DNA of 60,818 nt from Bacteroidaceae bacterium (GCA_017509605.1 JAFWPH010000024.1:1-60818), one strand, 5' to 3'; numbered from the stretch's first letter, positions 32,298 to 41,242 are shown. The notes: generated by a model from the letters alone, not told the origin. Numbers and translations are program-made.

Positions 32298-32837
32298 ATG
32301 GGACAAAGGCATCTTGACGCGCTCGATGAGAAAATACTGAAAATCATTGCCAACAACGCACGCATCTCCTTCCTCGAGGTGGCAAGGACTTGCAACGTGT
32401 CGGGAGCGGCCATCCACCAGCGGATTCAGAAACTGACCAGCATGGGGGTCATCAGAGGCTCACAGTTCAATATCGACCCTGAAAAGGTGGGATATGAGAC
32501 TTGTGCCTACATCGGACTCTATCTCAAGGAGCCTGGACAGTTTGACGAGGTGACAGCACGCCTCGCAGAGATTCCTGAAGTGGTCGAGTGTCATTACACG
32601 ACAGGGGGGTACGACATCTTCATCAAGATTTATGCCCGAAACAACCACCACCTTGTCAATCTCATACACGACAAACTCCAACCGCTTGGCCTGGCACGTT
32701 CCGAAACCATCATCTCTTTCCGGGAAGCCATCAAAAGGCAACTGCCTGTGCCTTCCTCTTTCGAAAAGGAAGTTGGCGATGACAACTACGACGACGATTT
32801 AGGATTCTATTCCCAAGATACCATAGACGAGAATTAG
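32298..32837 (+). CDS. Lrp/AsnC family transcriptional regulator
   Basis: A 179-residue regulator. An N-terminal winged helix-turn-helix (LDEKILKIIANNARISFLEV ... GAAIHQRIQKL) precedes a RAM/AsnC ligand domain (TARLAEIPEVVECHYTTGGY, SETIISFREAIKRQLP). Such proteins sense amino acids and regulate amino-acid metabolism. The C-terminus has an unusual acidic tail (EVGDDNYDDDLGFYSQ). It is not visibly in an operon, so its targets are unknown. Confidence 0.93.
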   Translation: MGQRHLDALDEKILKIIANNARISFLEVARTCNVSGAAIHQRIQKLTSMGVIRGSQFNIDPEKVGYETCAYIGLYLKEPGQFDEVTARLAEIPEVVECHYTTGGYDIFIKIYARNNHHLVNLIHDKLQPLGLARSETIISFREAIKRQLPVPSSFEKEVGDDNYDDDLGFYSQDTIDEN

Positions 32838-32848
32838 GAAACGGGCGT

Positions 32849-33367
32849 TTACTCGCTCTCTGGGACTGGAAGGGGATGCTTCCGTTCGTAATCCACAAAT
32901 GAGTAATCCACAGCGTGACGTTCGTCGTGTTCATGCGACTCGCAGTCTGTCTGCAACCACTCGCTCAAGTCAATCTCAGGAAAGAATACATCGGCATCCG
33001 AAGGGGTGTCATGAATGAATGTCAGACACAAACGGTCTGCTATAGGCAATGCCTCTTCATACACGGAAGCACCGCCGATGATGAACACCTCGTCGTCCTC
33101 CTGACAATGGCTCAACGCCTCTGTCAACGAGCCGTAACGCTCTGCGCCTTCAAATTCCCGTTCACTTCGGCTCAACACAATATTCCGGCGGTTGGGCAGC
33201 GCGCCCTTGGGAAGGGACTCGAATGTTCTCCGCCCCATGATGATGGTGTGCCTGGTCGTCAACGTTTTGAAACGCTTTAAGTCATTGGGCAAACGGTAAA
33301 TCAACCCGTTGTCTTTGCCTATCGCTCCGTTTTCGGCGATGGCAACTATAATCGAAAGTCTCATCAT
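32849..33367 (-). CDS. folA: Dihydrofolate reductase
   Basis: A 172-residue enzyme that reduces dihydrofolate with NADPH. It shows SIIVAIAENGAIGKDNGLIY, LPNDLKRFKTLTTRHTIIMG with RRTFESLP, and IIGGASVYEEALP. It lies downstream of thyA on the same strand, giving the common thyA-folA pair that regenerates folate after dTMP synthesis. The 210-bp spacer is unusually long and repeat-filled. The start could be either of two adjacent Met codons (33367 or 33364). Confidence 0.95.
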   Translation of the reverse strand: MMRLSIIVAIAENGAIGKDNGLIYRLPNDLKRFKTLTTRHTIIMGRRTFESLPKGALPNRRNIVLSRSEREFEGAERYGSLTEALSHCQEDDEVFIIGGASVYEEALPIADRLCLTFIHDTPSDADVFFPEIDLSEWLQTDCESHEHDERHAVDYSFVDYERKHPLPVPESE

Positions 33368-33395
33368 AAATATACTAAAGTTTCGGAAGTTATAA

Positions 33396-33574
33396 ATAGG
33401 AGTTAAATAGGGAGTTAAGTCAGCCGTGCTGACTGGAAGTTAAGCACTTTCGTGCTGGACGATACGACTGCTATTAAAACCTATTGTCCTGTGCGTAGCA
33501 CATAACTCCCCTTTTAACTCCCCTTTTAACTCCCCTTTTAACTCCCACTTTAACTCCCACTTTAACTCCCACTT
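33396..33574. repeat. TAACTCCC tandem repeats with inverted partners between thyA and folA
   Basis: Six 12-bp units of TAACTCCCCTTT/TAACTCCCACTT run from 33503 to 33574, starting beside the thyA stop. Two inverted units (GGAGTTAAATAGGGAGTTAA) lie at about 33398-33419, so the spacer can fold into a long stem in the thyA-folA mRNA. The same unit fills the pyrK-pyrD junction at 36270-36331. There is no ORF. Confidence 0.85.
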
Positions 33575-33577
33575 ATC

Positions 33578-34372
33578 TTACACCGACACTGTGGCCTTGA
33601 TGTGGTCCCAAGGATCGTAGTCCGTCAGTTTGAAATCCTCGTACGAGAAACCGAAGATGTCTTTCACCTCGGGATTGATGAGCATCTTGGGCAAGGCGCG
33701 TGGCGTGCGGGTAAGTTGCAGGTGAGCCTGCTCCAGATGGTTGAGATACAGGTGCGTGTCGCCAGTGGTATAGATGAAGTCACCGGCTTTCAGACCTGTC
33801 ACCTGGGCCATCATCATCAACAGCAGGGAATAGGAGGCGATGTTGAAGGGTACGCCCAAGAACGTGTCGGCGCTGCGCTGGTAGAGCTGCATGCTCAGAC
33901 GTCCTGCGGCCACATAGAACTGGAACAGGATGTGGCATGGAGGAAGGTTCATGTTGTCGAGGTCTGCCACATTCCAAGCGCTGACGATGATACGACGGGA
34001 GTCGGGGTTGTTCTTGATGTCGTCCACCACCCTCTGGATCTGGTCGATGTGTCCGCCATTGTAGTCTGGCCATGAACGCCACTGGTAGCCATAGATGTGA
34101 CCTAAGGAACCATCGGGGTCCGCCCACTCGTTCCAGATTCTCACCCCGTGCTCCTGAAGGTAGTGTGCGTTCGTGTCACCTTTCAGGAACCACAACAGCT
34201 CGTAGATGATCGATTTCAAGTGAAGTTTCTTCGTGGTCAACAACGGGAAACCCTCTTCCAGATTGAAACGCATCTGGTGACCGAAAACGCTCTTGGTCCC
34301 CGTGCCCGTACGGTCCTTCTTCTCCACGCCTTCGTCAAGGATGCGTTGGAGAAGGTCTAAGTATTGTTTCAT
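33578..34372 (-). CDS. thyA: Thymidylate synthase
   Basis: A 264-residue enzyme that methylates dUMP with methylene-tetrahydrofolate. Catalytic Cys146 lies in [23 protein letters not shown] (phosphate Arg loop), [20 protein letters not shown] and the C-terminal [10 protein letters not shown] are intact. Length equals that of the classical bacterial enzyme. A -7 box at 34404-34412 on the minus strand supports a short leader. folA follows. Confidence 0.97.
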   Translation of the reverse strand: MKQYLDLLQRILDEGVEKKDRTGTGTKSVFGHQMRFNLEEGFPLLTTKKLHLKSIIYELLWFLKGDTNAHYLQEHGVRIWNEWADPDGSLGHIYGYQWRSWPDYNGGHIDQIQRVVDDIKNNPDSRRIIVSAWNVADLDNMNLPPCHILFQFYVAAGRLSMQLYQRSADTFLGVPFNIASYSLLLMMMAQVTGLKAGDFIYTTGDTHLYLNHLEQAHLQLTRTPRALPKMLINPEVKDIFGFSYEDFKLTDYDPWDHIKATVSV

Positions 34373-34403
34373 TGATTCGCTCTTTTGATTGTCTTGAATG
34401 AAT

Positions 34404-34412
34404 GCAAAAGTA
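34404..34412 (-). promoter_or_regulatory. -7 box (TACTTTTGC) of thyA
   Basis: A consensus box about 31 nt before the thyA ATG, divergent from the nuclease promoter at 34510-34518. Confidence 0.55.
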
Positions 34413-34509
34413 TATAAAAAGCGGCATTTTCATGCTATCTGAACAAGTGTTTTTTCAGTCTTTCACATTCTTTACCTTTTATGTTCGACGTTTTTTTCGT
34501 GGAAAAATG

Positions 34510-34518
34510 TAATTTTGC
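34510..34518 (+). promoter_or_regulatory. -7 box (TAATTTTGC) of the NUC1 nuclease gene
   Basis: A consensus box 34 nt before the ATG at 34553. Confidence 0.55.
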
Positions 34519-34552
34519 AATCAGGAATAACACATGACAACTTTTTGAGACA

Positions 34553-35473
34553 ATGAACAGACTGATATTTATCATCTTCTCCATCCTCATCACCCTTACG
34601 GCGTGCAAGAGAGACAAGGACGATAAGCTCCAGACTTTCAGGTACACCAACCCCAAGGCTGAGAACACAACCGTGAAGGAAAACACGGCCGTGAATGAGC
34701 CTTTGCGGCTCAACGACAGGGACAATACCACGAAGAAACCAGTGAGAGTGAACAGGAATTTGGAGGAGAACGACAGAAGAGGACTGGAATTGCCCGCCAA
34801 ACTCAAAGACCGTTCGGAGAACATGTTGAAAAGGCGGGGATTCACTGTCTCATACAATAATAAGTACAACTGCCCCAATTACGTGGCGTGGCATCTCTAC
34901 TCAAGCCGCCTCAAAGGCAATTCACACCGCACCAAGTTCGAGGAGGACCCTCAAGTGGCCAAGGGACATCGGGTGCAATGGTACGACTATGACGGGTCGG
35001 GCTACGACCGAGGACACATGTGTCCAGCCGGCGACAACAAGTGGAACCAGGACGCTACCGACGAGACCTTCCTCATGTCCAACATCTGTCCCCAGGTACA
35101 CAACCTGAACGAGGGGGTGTGGAACGACCTCGAGCAGAAGTGCCGTTCGTGGGCATGGAAAGGAAAGGACCTCTATATCGTGTGCGGACCTATCTACGAC
35201 ACCAAAAACCCAAAGACGATAGGCAAAAGCCAGAAAGTGCGCATCGCTGTCCCTGACCGTTTCTTCAAGGTCGTGCTTTCCGCATCCGACTACACGACGG
35301 CAATAGGATTCATCTATCCCAACAGAAACACCAACCTCCCCATGAGAGACTACTGCGTGAGTGTGGATTCCATCGAGACGATCACCGGCATTGACTTCTA
35401 CCATGTCCTTGACGACGACCTTGAAGACCTCATCGAGGCGGAATGCAGTCCCGGAAAATGGGGCATACAATGA
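34553..35473 (+). CDS. DNA/RNA non-specific endonuclease, lipoprotein (NUC1 family)
   Basis: A 306-residue protein with a lipoprotein signal (IFSILITLTAC, Cys about 18), a charged low-complexity linker (to about 100) and a NUC1 beta-beta-alpha metal nuclease domain. Catalytic motif YDRGHMCPAGD is followed by NQDATDETFLMSNICPQVHN, which contains the Mg-binding Asn. It probably acts on the outer face of the inner or outer membrane on extracellular nucleic acid, for nutrient recovery or defence. Codon use is like the neighbours. Confidence 0.92.
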   Translation: MNRLIFIIFSILITLTACKRDKDDKLQTFRYTNPKAENTTVKENTAVNEPLRLNDRDNTTKKPVRVNRNLEENDRRGLELPAKLKDRSENMLKRRGFTVSYNNKYNCPNYVAWHLYSSRLKGNSHRTKFEEDPQVAKGHRVQWYDYDGSGYDRGHMCPAGDNKWNQDATDETFLMSNICPQVHNLNEGVWNDLEQKCRSWAWKGKDLYIVCGPIYDTKNPKTIGKSQKVRIAVPDRFFKVVLSASDYTTAIGFIYPNRNTNLPMRDYCVSVDSIETITGIDFYHVLDDDLEDLIEAECSPGKWGIQ

Positions 35474-35497
35474 ACGATTATTCCTATTCTTGAACTG

Positions 35498-36274
35498 ATG
35501 AAAAAATATATTAAGAACCTAAGGGTGGAGGAGGTCTGCTTCCCGCACCAACGTTATGTGCTGCTCAAACTCACCGACCAGCAACCACTCCCTGAAATCC
35601 TACCAGGGCAATTCGTGCAAGTGAAGGTCGAGGGCGCACCCAACACCTTTCTGCGGAGACCCATCTCCGTCAATTATGTGGATAGGGCTGCCAACCAGCT
35701 ATGGCTCCTCATACAGACCGTTGGAGAGGGAACGCGCACACTGGCTAAACTCAGGGCGGGAGACTTCCTCAACCTTGTCTTTCCGTTGGGGAATGGCTTC
35801 TCCATGCCTTCCGCCACCGATGCCGACATACTCTTGGTCGGGGGTGGAGTAGGGGTCGCACCACTCCTCTATTACGGCGAACAACTCAAGGAGAAAGGCG
35901 TCAAACCTGTTTTCTTGCTGGGGGCCAGAACAAAAAACGACCTTCTGCAACTCGACCTTTTCCAGAACATCGGAGAAGTGTTCGTCACCACCGAGGACGG
36001 ATCGTTAGGAGAGAAAGGTTTTGTCACCAACCACAGCATACTGGGTGAACGCTCCTTCGGACATATCGCTTGCTGCGGGCCCAAACCCATGATGGTGAGT
36101 GTGGCCCGTTATGCCATGGCGAACAACATCCCCTGCGAGGTGTCGCTTGAAAACATGATGGCATGTGGTATCGGAGCCTGTCTCTGCTGCGTGGAGAAAA
36201 CCGTCAAGGGTAATGTCTGCGTCTGCAAGGAAGGACCTGTGTTCAACATCCGCCAACTCACATGGGAACTTTAA
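35498..36274 (+). CDS. pyrK: Dihydroorotate dehydrogenase electron-transfer subunit
   Basis: A 258-residue iron-sulfur flavoprotein of the PyrK family: FAD-binding LRRPISVNY, NAD-binding LLVGGGVGVAPLLYYGEQL, CGPKPMM and a [2Fe-2S] cluster with four Cys in MACGIGACLCCVEKTVKGN plus VCVC. It passes electrons from PyrD to NAD+ in UMP synthesis. The TAA stop lies inside the first unit of a TTAACTCCC repeat array that separates it from pyrD. Confidence 0.95.
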   Translation: MKKYIKNLRVEEVCFPHQRYVLLKLTDQQPLPEILPGQFVQVKVEGAPNTFLRRPISVNYVDRAANQLWLLIQTVGEGTRTLAKLRAGDFLNLVFPLGNGFSMPSATDADILLVGGGVGVAPLLYYGEQLKEKGVKPVFLLGARTKNDLLQLDLFQNIGEVFVTTEDGSLGEKGFVTNHSILGERSFGHIACCGPKPMMVSVARYAMANNIPCEVSLENMMACGIGACLCCVEKTVKGNVCVCKEGPVFNIRQLTWEL

Positions 36275-36331
36275 CTCCCCTTTAACTCCCATTTTAACTC
36301 CCCCTTTAACTCCCATTTTAACTCCCATTTA
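36270..36331 (+). repeat. TTTAACTCCC tandem repeat at the pyrK-pyrD junction
   Basis: Five units of 11-13 bp (TTTAACTCCC followed by C, A or CC) run from the pyrK stop to just before the pyrD ATG. They are related to the array at 33503-33574 but have the opposite orientation with respect to the flanking genes. Confidence 0.85.
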
Positions 36332-36337
36332 ACAAAA

Positions 36338-37246
36338 ATGTCTAATCTCAATATCAACATAGGGGAACTGCAACTCAAGAACCCCGTTATGACCGCCTCC
36401 GGCACTTTTGGCTACGGATTGGAGTATGCTGACTTCGTCAATCTCGAAGACATCGGAGCCATTATCGTGAAAGGTACCACCCTTTACCACAGAGAAGGAA
36501 ACGACTACCCGAGAATGGCGGAGACACCCAGCGGTATGCTCAACTGTGTCGGACTCCAGAACAAAGGTGTCGAGTATTTCTGCAACAACATCTACCCACA
36601 GATCAAGGACATCGGAACCAATGTCATCGTCAATGTCAGCGGAAGTTCCCCGGAAGACTATGCTGCCTGTGCCGAACAAATCAATGGACTGGATCGAATC
36701 CCCGCCATCGAACTCAACATCTCTTGCCCCAACGTGAAGGACGGAGGAATGGCTTTCGGCGTCACTCGCAAAGGGGCCGCATCCGTGGTCAAGGCTGTAC
36801 GAGCCAAGTATCATAAGACACTCATTGTCAAACTGTCGCCAAACGTCACCGATATCACCGATATCGCAAAGGCAGTGGAGGACGAGGGGGCCGACAGCGT
36901 CTCGCTCATCAACACCCTCATGGGCATGGCCATCGACATCGAACGTCGCAGGCCTCTGCTCAGCATCAAGACTGGAGGACTCAGCGGACCAGCCATTAAG
37001 CCTGTGGCGGTCAGAATGGTCTGGCAGGTGGCAAAGGCCGTGCGCATACCTGTCATCGGGCTCGGAGGTATCATGAACGCCAAGGATGCCATCGAGTTCT
37101 TCATGGCTGGAGCGTCGGCCATACAAATCGGAACGGCCAACTTCATCGACCCCGCCATCAGCGTCAAGGTCCGCGATGGCATCAACAAATGGCTTGACGA
37201 ACATAAGATCTCATCGCTCACCGAAATCATCGGAGCGGTAGAGTGA
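36338..37246 (+). CDS. pyrD: Dihydroorotate dehydrogenase, class 1B catalytic subunit
   Basis: A 302-residue FMN enzyme that oxidises dihydroorotate to orotate. It has the class 1 catalytic Cys130 in [12 protein letters not shown]-binding KLSPNVTDI and [17 protein letters not shown], and the N-terminal [13 protein letters not shown]. Class 1B assignment is supported by pyrK directly upstream. The pair forms a heterotetramer that uses NAD+. A terminator follows. Confidence 0.96.
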   Translation: MSNLNINIGELQLKNPVMTASGTFGYGLEYADFVNLEDIGAIIVKGTTLYHREGNDYPRMAETPSGMLNCVGLQNKGVEYFCNNIYPQIKDIGTNVIVNVSGSSPEDYAACAEQINGLDRIPAIELNISCPNVKDGGMAFGVTRKGAASVVKAVRAKYHKTLIVKLSPNVTDITDIAKAVEDEGADSVSLINTLMGMAIDIERRRPLLSIKTGGLSGPAIKPVAVRMVWQVAKAVRIPVIGLGGIMNAKDAIEFFMAGASAIQIGTANFIDPAISVKVRDGINKWLDEHKISSLTEIIGAVE

Positions 37247-37276
37247 AGAACCATAACAAACATAGCAATTGACTAC

Positions 37277-37312
37277 ACCCATGCCTTGATGAATGTCTTG
37301 GCATGGGTTTTT
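37277..37312 (+). terminator. Intrinsic terminator of pyrKD
   Basis: ACCCATGCC (37277-37285) pairs with GGCATGGGT (37300-37308), followed by TTTTT. Confidence 0.85.
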
Positions 37313-37421
37313 GTTTGTGATTTTGTGTTTGTCTTTTGACAAAATATCACTTTTTCCACTCTTTTTTATGACTAATTGAAAGAAAATTTACTAAAAATGC
37401 TTTTATTTGGTTTTTAATTCC

Positions 37422-37430
37422 TATCTTTGC
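37422..37430 (+). promoter_or_regulatory. -7 box (TATCTTTGC) of asnA
   Basis: A consensus box, 38 nt before the asnA start codon. Confidence 0.6.
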
Positions 37431-37468
37431 ACCGAATTTTTGATATTTGTTGATTAATAAAGGTAAAA

Positions 37469-38506
37469 ATGAGCAAGCTGATAAAACCAGAAGGCTACAA
37501 ACAATTACTGAATCCGGCGCAGACAGAACAGGGAATTAAACTCATCAAGGATTTCTTTCAGGCCAACCTGTCAACTGCACTCAGACTGAGGAGAATCACA
37601 GCTCCTCTTTTTGTGCAGAGAGGATTGGGCATCAACGACGACCTGAGCGGAGTCGAAAGACCTGTGTCGTTCCCTATCAAGGACATGAACGACCAAGTGG
37701 CGGAGGTGGTACACTCTTTGGCGAAGTGGAAAAGGCTCATGCTGGCCGAGTACCAAATCAAACCTGGATATGGACTCTACACCGACATGAACGCCATTCG
37801 AGGCGATGAGGAACTCGACAACCTGCATTCTCTTTATGTGGACCAGTGGGACTGGGAAAGGACCATACTGCCCGAGAACCGCAATGTCGGTTTCCTGAAG
37901 AAGATTGTCAGGTCGATCTATGCCGCTATGCAGCGCACCGAATATCTTGTGTGTGAGACCTATCCACAGATTGCTCCTTTTCTACCTGATGAAATCAAGT
38001 TCGTTCATTCCGAGGAACTCATCGCCATGTATCCGGGGATGACGGCCAAGGAACGTGAGAATGCCATCGCCAAGGCGTACGGAGCGGTGTTTATCATCGG
38101 TATCGGTGGCAATCTCTCCAACGGTGAGCCACACGACCTCCGAGCTCCTGACTACGACGACTGGACAACACCCAACGAGGAAGGGTTCAACGGACTCAAC
38201 GGAGACATCCTCGTTTGGTACCCGTTGATTGACCGGGCTGTCGAACTCTCGTCAATGGGTATCAGGGTGGATAAGGAAACCTTGCTACGCCAACTTGAGC
38301 TCACTGGCAAACAAGAGCGCAAGAACCTCTTCTTCCACCAGAAGCTGCTGAACGGCGAACTCCCCCTCAGTATCGGAGGAGGTATCGGACAAAGCCGTCT
38401 CTGCCTCATGCTCCTCCACAAGGCACACATCGGAGAAATACAGGCCAGTATCTGGCCACAAGCCATGAGGGAAGAGTGCAAGAGACTCGGCATGCCCCTC
38501 ATCTAA
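37469..38506 (+). CDS. asnA: Aspartate--ammonia ligase
   Basis: A 345-residue ATP-dependent ligase that makes asparagine from aspartate and ammonia. It is related to class II aminoacyl-tRNA synthetases: LRRITAPLFVQRGLGINDDL, GLYTDMNAIRGDEELDNLHS, YVDQWDWE and the C-terminal LSIGGGIGQSRLCLMLLHKA. Length and motifs are standard. It is monocistronic, between a promoter and the tRNA-Gly region. Confidence 0.96.
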   Translation: MSKLIKPEGYKQLLNPAQTEQGIKLIKDFFQANLSTALRLRRITAPLFVQRGLGINDDLSGVERPVSFPIKDMNDQVAEVVHSLAKWKRLMLAEYQIKPGYGLYTDMNAIRGDEELDNLHSLYVDQWDWERTILPENRNVGFLKKIVRSIYAAMQRTEYLVCETYPQIAPFLPDEIKFVHSEELIAMYPGMTAKERENAIAKAYGAVFIIGIGGNLSNGEPHDLRAPDYDDWTTPNEEGFNGLNGDILVWYPLIDRAVELSSMGIRVDKETLLRQLELTGKQERKNLFFHQKLLNGELPLSIGGGIGQSRLCLMLLHKAHIGEIQASIWPQAMREECKRLGMPLI

Positions 38507-38573
38507 GAAAGGACCGCCCATCGCTTTAGCCTTCAACAATCGTTTATTATTGTTAATTTTTGGCTGTTCATGC

Positions 38574-38638
38574 TTTGGTTTTGCTGATTTATTGCTAAAT
38601 TTGCAAGGTCTTTAGGGGGACGCAGGCAACTTGCCTGC
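38574..38638 (+). promoter_or_regulatory. tRNA-Gly promoter and leader hairpin
   Basis: TTTG (38574-38577), an 18-nt spacer and TAAATTTGC (38596-38604) form the promoter. The leader holds a perfect hairpin GCAGGCAA-c-TTGCCTGC (38622-38638), probably part of precursor processing. Confidence 0.6.
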
Positions 38639-38669
38639 CAAATCAGGACATCATCCATCCCCCCATTTT

Positions 38670-38742
38670 GCGATAATAGCTCAGTTGGCAGAGCGTTGGC
38701 TTCCCAAGCCGAAGGTCGCGGGTTCGAGCCCCGTTTATCGCT
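38670..38742 (+). tRNA. tRNA-Gly (anticodon CCC)
   Basis: A 73-nt cloverleaf. The acceptor stem GCGATAA pairs with TTATCGC, with U as discriminator. The D-arm is AGCTCAGTTGGCAGAGC, the anticodon stem TTGGC/GCCGA carries loop TTCCCAA (anticodon CCC), and the T-arm contains GGTTCGAGCC. CCA is not encoded. A minus-strand ORF across it is a shadow. Confidence 0.95.
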
Positions 38743-38768
38743 CAATCTGAAAATCAAGCACATAGAAT

Positions 38769-38800
38769 AAAAAACGGTAGGAATTTCCTACCGTTTTTTT
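38769..38800. terminator. Bidirectional intrinsic terminator
   Basis: AAAACGGTAGGAA pairs with TTCCTACCGTTTT, flanked by A- and T-tracts, between the tRNA and the convergent Fic remnant. Confidence 0.9.
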
Positions 38801-38869
38801 AGTTATTTATATCTTTCCATAATGCTTTCCGGACTTTACACCGGACTTTACACCGAACAGAATGGTTGA

Positions 38870-39259
38870 TTACTTCTTCAGAATCTTCCAACAACCTGTT
38901 TTGTTGCTGCCGATACGTTCAATGATTTGATGCTCACGAAGTGTGGCTATATATTTGCGCACCATTCGGCTGCTGACACCTAAAGAAGTACCGATCTCTT
39001 CGGCTGTCGCCTGCGGATTTCGCTTGATTTCAGAATAGACATCCCATATGGCATCTGACAAATCCAGATAAAGAGCCTTTAGTTTATTAGGAACTTTATT
39101 AGGAACTTTATTAGGAACTTCTTTGTTCAACGGCACTCCCTGATGCGCTTTCAGCGTGTTGTGGATTTCGTCCAACATGAAGTCGATAAACGGACCGGAC
39201 TGCCCTGCATGTGTGCTGGCGGTGATGGCCGTAGTGCTATCTAAACATTGTTCCAACAC
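38870..39259 (-). pseudogene. C-terminal remnant of a Fic-family protein
   Basis: The open frame gives 129 residues. From about residue 12 it matches the C-terminal end of Fic-domain proteins (AITASTHAGQSGPFIDFMLD), followed by a Val-Pro-Asn-Lys repeat encoded by a 12-bp DNA repeat, then a winged helix (ATAEEIGTSLGVSSRMVRKY). The Fic catalytic core (HPFxxGNGR) is missing and the frame opens with GTG. Homology stops near 39235 and unrelated AT-rich sequence follows. I infer a 5' truncation associated with arrival of hipBA next to it. Expression is doubtful. Confidence 0.6.
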
Positions 39260-39377
39260 TAGTGTTGCTGTAGAGACTTCAGCGTAAGATAAATGATGGA
39301 GCGATTGAAATTGGAATCCTGCTCTTTCGTTTATTATTATAATATCAGTAAATATATTATCTTTTATCTAAAATATT

Positions 39378-39408
39378 TTGCAATAACAGAAAATATATTT
39401 ATCTTTGC
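39378..39408 (+). promoter_or_regulatory. hipBA promoter
   Basis: TTG (39378-39380), a 19-nt spacer and TATCTTTGC (39400-39408). The box ends 3 nt before the hipB ATG, so transcription should begin at or beside the A of the ATG. Overlapping AAATATATT..ATCTTT direct repeats (39350-39366 and 39390-39406) could be HipB operators. Confidence 0.7.
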
Positions 39409-39411
39409 ATC

Positions 39412-39732
39412 ATGATTCGAGAAAAAGAAATATCACAGATGTTTGCGATAGAGATTGTGGCGATGCTTGGCAGGCGCTTCAAGGACTATCGCATAGGTAG
39501 TGATTTGACACAAAAGCAGGTATCGGAGAAATCTGGTGTCAGCATCATCACCATTCGGAATTTCGAGAATGGCAAGTTGCGGAATATCAGCATGGGCACT
39601 TTCATTGAACTGCTACGCGCCATTGGCTTCATGCAGGGTTTGGACGATGTCCTTCCCGAAATACCTGTGTCACCCTACGAGTTGGAGAAAATACAACAAG
39701 GAAAGAGAAAAAGAGTAAGACATGCAAAATAA
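39412..39732 (+). CDS. hipB: HipB-like XRE-family antitoxin/repressor
   Basis: A 106-residue DNA-binding protein with a Cro/C1 helix-turn-helix (RIGSDLTQKQVSEKSGVSII, TIRNFENGKLRNI) and a basic C-terminal tail (KRKRVRHAK). It overlaps the hipA start by 11 nt, the usual hipBA arrangement, and should autoregulate the operon while neutralising HipA. mRNA appears leaderless. Confidence 0.88.
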   Translation: MIREKEISQMFAIEIVAMLGRRFKDYRIGSDLTQKQVSEKSGVSIITIRNFENGKLRNISMGTFIELLRAIGFMQGLDDVLPEIPVSPYELEKIQQGKRKRVRHAK

Positions 39733-41242
39733 CATTGTAAGAGTCATTCTCTGGGGCAAAGAGGTGGGCAGTCTCTATTGGGATGACAGGCGGAAAAGAG
39801 CCGTATTCACATACCATCATGACTTCTTGAAGGCTGGAACTGACATAGCTCCATTGTCTGCATCCATCAAGGATCCACGCAATCGTCTGCCCATCTATGG
39901 ACTGGCCAATGACGACATTTTCTGCGGACTGCCTGCTTTCATTGCCGACTCTCTGCCAGGCAGATGGGGCAATGCCGTGTTCGACGCATGGGCGGCAGAG
40001 AATAAAATCCGTACATCCGAGATTACTTCTGTCGATAAACTGCTGTTTATCGGAAAACGGGGCATGGGGGCTTTAGAGTTCGAACCTGCGAGACAGATAG
40101 GTCAAGAACGGAGTTTTCAACTATCAGAACTATACAAAAAGGCATTGGAGATTCTTCAGGGACGTGAAGATGTTTCCGTTGCAGGAGAAGACTTGTCGCT
40201 TGATGCCCTCTACGAAGTAGGAACGTCTGCAGGCGGCAACCACTCGAAAGCCGTGATAGCCATCAACCATGAGACAGGCGAGATACGTAGCGGACAGGTG
40301 ATACAGCCAGAAGGGTTCACCTACTACCTTTTGAAGTTTGCCGAGAGCAAATATTATCCCCTCACGAAGGTGGAGATGGCGTATGCGGACATGGCCAAGG
40401 AGGCTGGGATCACGATGATGCCATCGAAATTGATTGACATTGACGGCGAGAGTCATTTCCTGACAGAGCGTTACGATAGAAAAGGACAACAGAAGATACA
40501 TACGCTGTCTTTAGCGGCCATGAATCCAGAAGCCACGTCATACGAACAACTGATGGAGGTTTGCGTCAAGTTAGGGCTACCTTATAAAGAACGGGAAGAA
40601 ACGTTCAGAAGGGCCGTGTTCAACATCCTCACCTGCAATGTAGATGCCCACATCCGCAATTTTGAGTTCATGATGGAACAAGGCGGTGAATGGCATATCA
40701 CCCCTGCCTTCGACTTGACTTTCTCATGCTTTAATCCAAAGAACAGGATAGACGAGTACCACTATCTCAGCATGAATGGCAAACGTACAGCTATTACCAG
40801 GGATGACATGCTCGCCTTTGCGCACATTTCAAAGATTGACAGGCCAGACAGCATTATCAGAGAATGTGTGGAAGCCATTCTGAACTTCCGTTCATACGCG
40901 AGCAAATATGGAGTCGGCGAATACTGGCAGGATATCATCGAACGTCACTTCGCCGAAATGTCGCCCAACCTATTGTCCAGATTGCATGGCTATAAGCCAA
41001 ATGTGTTCAACTTCATGTTGGAGGATGTTCACGTGGAGGAAGCCCAGTGGAAGGAGATGAGCAACGGTGCCATGCGGCTGACGGCTCATCTCAACGGACA
41101 GGAGTACAAAGTGACGTTCAGCGCTAAGTCGCCCAAAGGCCGCCAAGTACTCGAACAGGGTGGCACGAAAATGACGCAGGAAGCCTTGCGCCAGTTCGTG
41201 GAAGACTTCTTCCTGCCCCGTTATCGGGAACGCAACAAGTAG
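39722..41242 (+). CDS. hipA: HipA-family Ser/Thr kinase toxin with extended C-terminus
   Basis: A 506-residue kinase of the HipA family, whose studied members phosphorylate aminoacyl-tRNA synthetases. An N-terminal subdomain (PLSASIKDPRN, GLPAFIADSLPGRWGN) precedes the P-loop-like EVGTSAGGNHSKAVIAI. The catalytic ILTCNVDAHIRNFEF and metal-binding ITPAFDLTFS are intact. Compared with about 440 residues in E. coli HipA, it has roughly 80 extra C-terminal residues (GAMRLTAHLNGQEYKVTFSA...), a small beta-rich domain of unknown role. Classed as toxin from family and from the hipB partner. Confidence 0.88.
   Translation: MQNNIVRVILWGKEVGSLYWDDRRKRAVFTYHHDFLKAGTDIAPLSASIKDPRNRLPIYGLANDDIFCGLPAFIADSLPGRWGNAVFDAWAAENKIRTSEITSVDKLLFIGKRGMGALEFEPARQIGQERSFQLSELYKKALEILQGREDVSVAGEDLSLDALYEVGTSAGGNHSKAVIAINHETGEIRSGQVIQPEGFTYYLLKFAESKYYPLTKVEMAYADMAKEAGITMMPSKLIDIDGESHFLTERYDRKGQQKIHTLSLAAMNPEATSYEQLMEVCVKLGLPYKEREETFRRAVFNILTCNVDAHIRNFEFMMEQGGEWHITPAFDLTFSCFNPKNRIDEYHYLSMNGKRTAITRDDMLAFAHISKIDRPDSIIRECVEAILNFRSYASKYGVGEYWQDIIERHFAEMSPNLLSRLHGYKPNVFNFMLEDVHVEEAQWKEMSNGAMRLTAHLNGQEYKVTFSAKSPKGRQVLEQGGTKMTQEALRQFVEDFFLPRYRERNK

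Noticed and set aside
33503..33574. Tandem array considered as CRISPR
   Set aside because: The unit is only 12 bp with no unique spacers and no cas genes.
36329..37204. 291-codon open frame on - opposite pyrD
   Set aside because: Antisense shadow. pyrD motifs on + are complete.
38533..38763. 76-codon minus-strand ORF
   Set aside because: It runs through the tRNA-Gly gene. The GSNPRPSAWEANALPTELLS-type peptide is a classic tRNA shadow.
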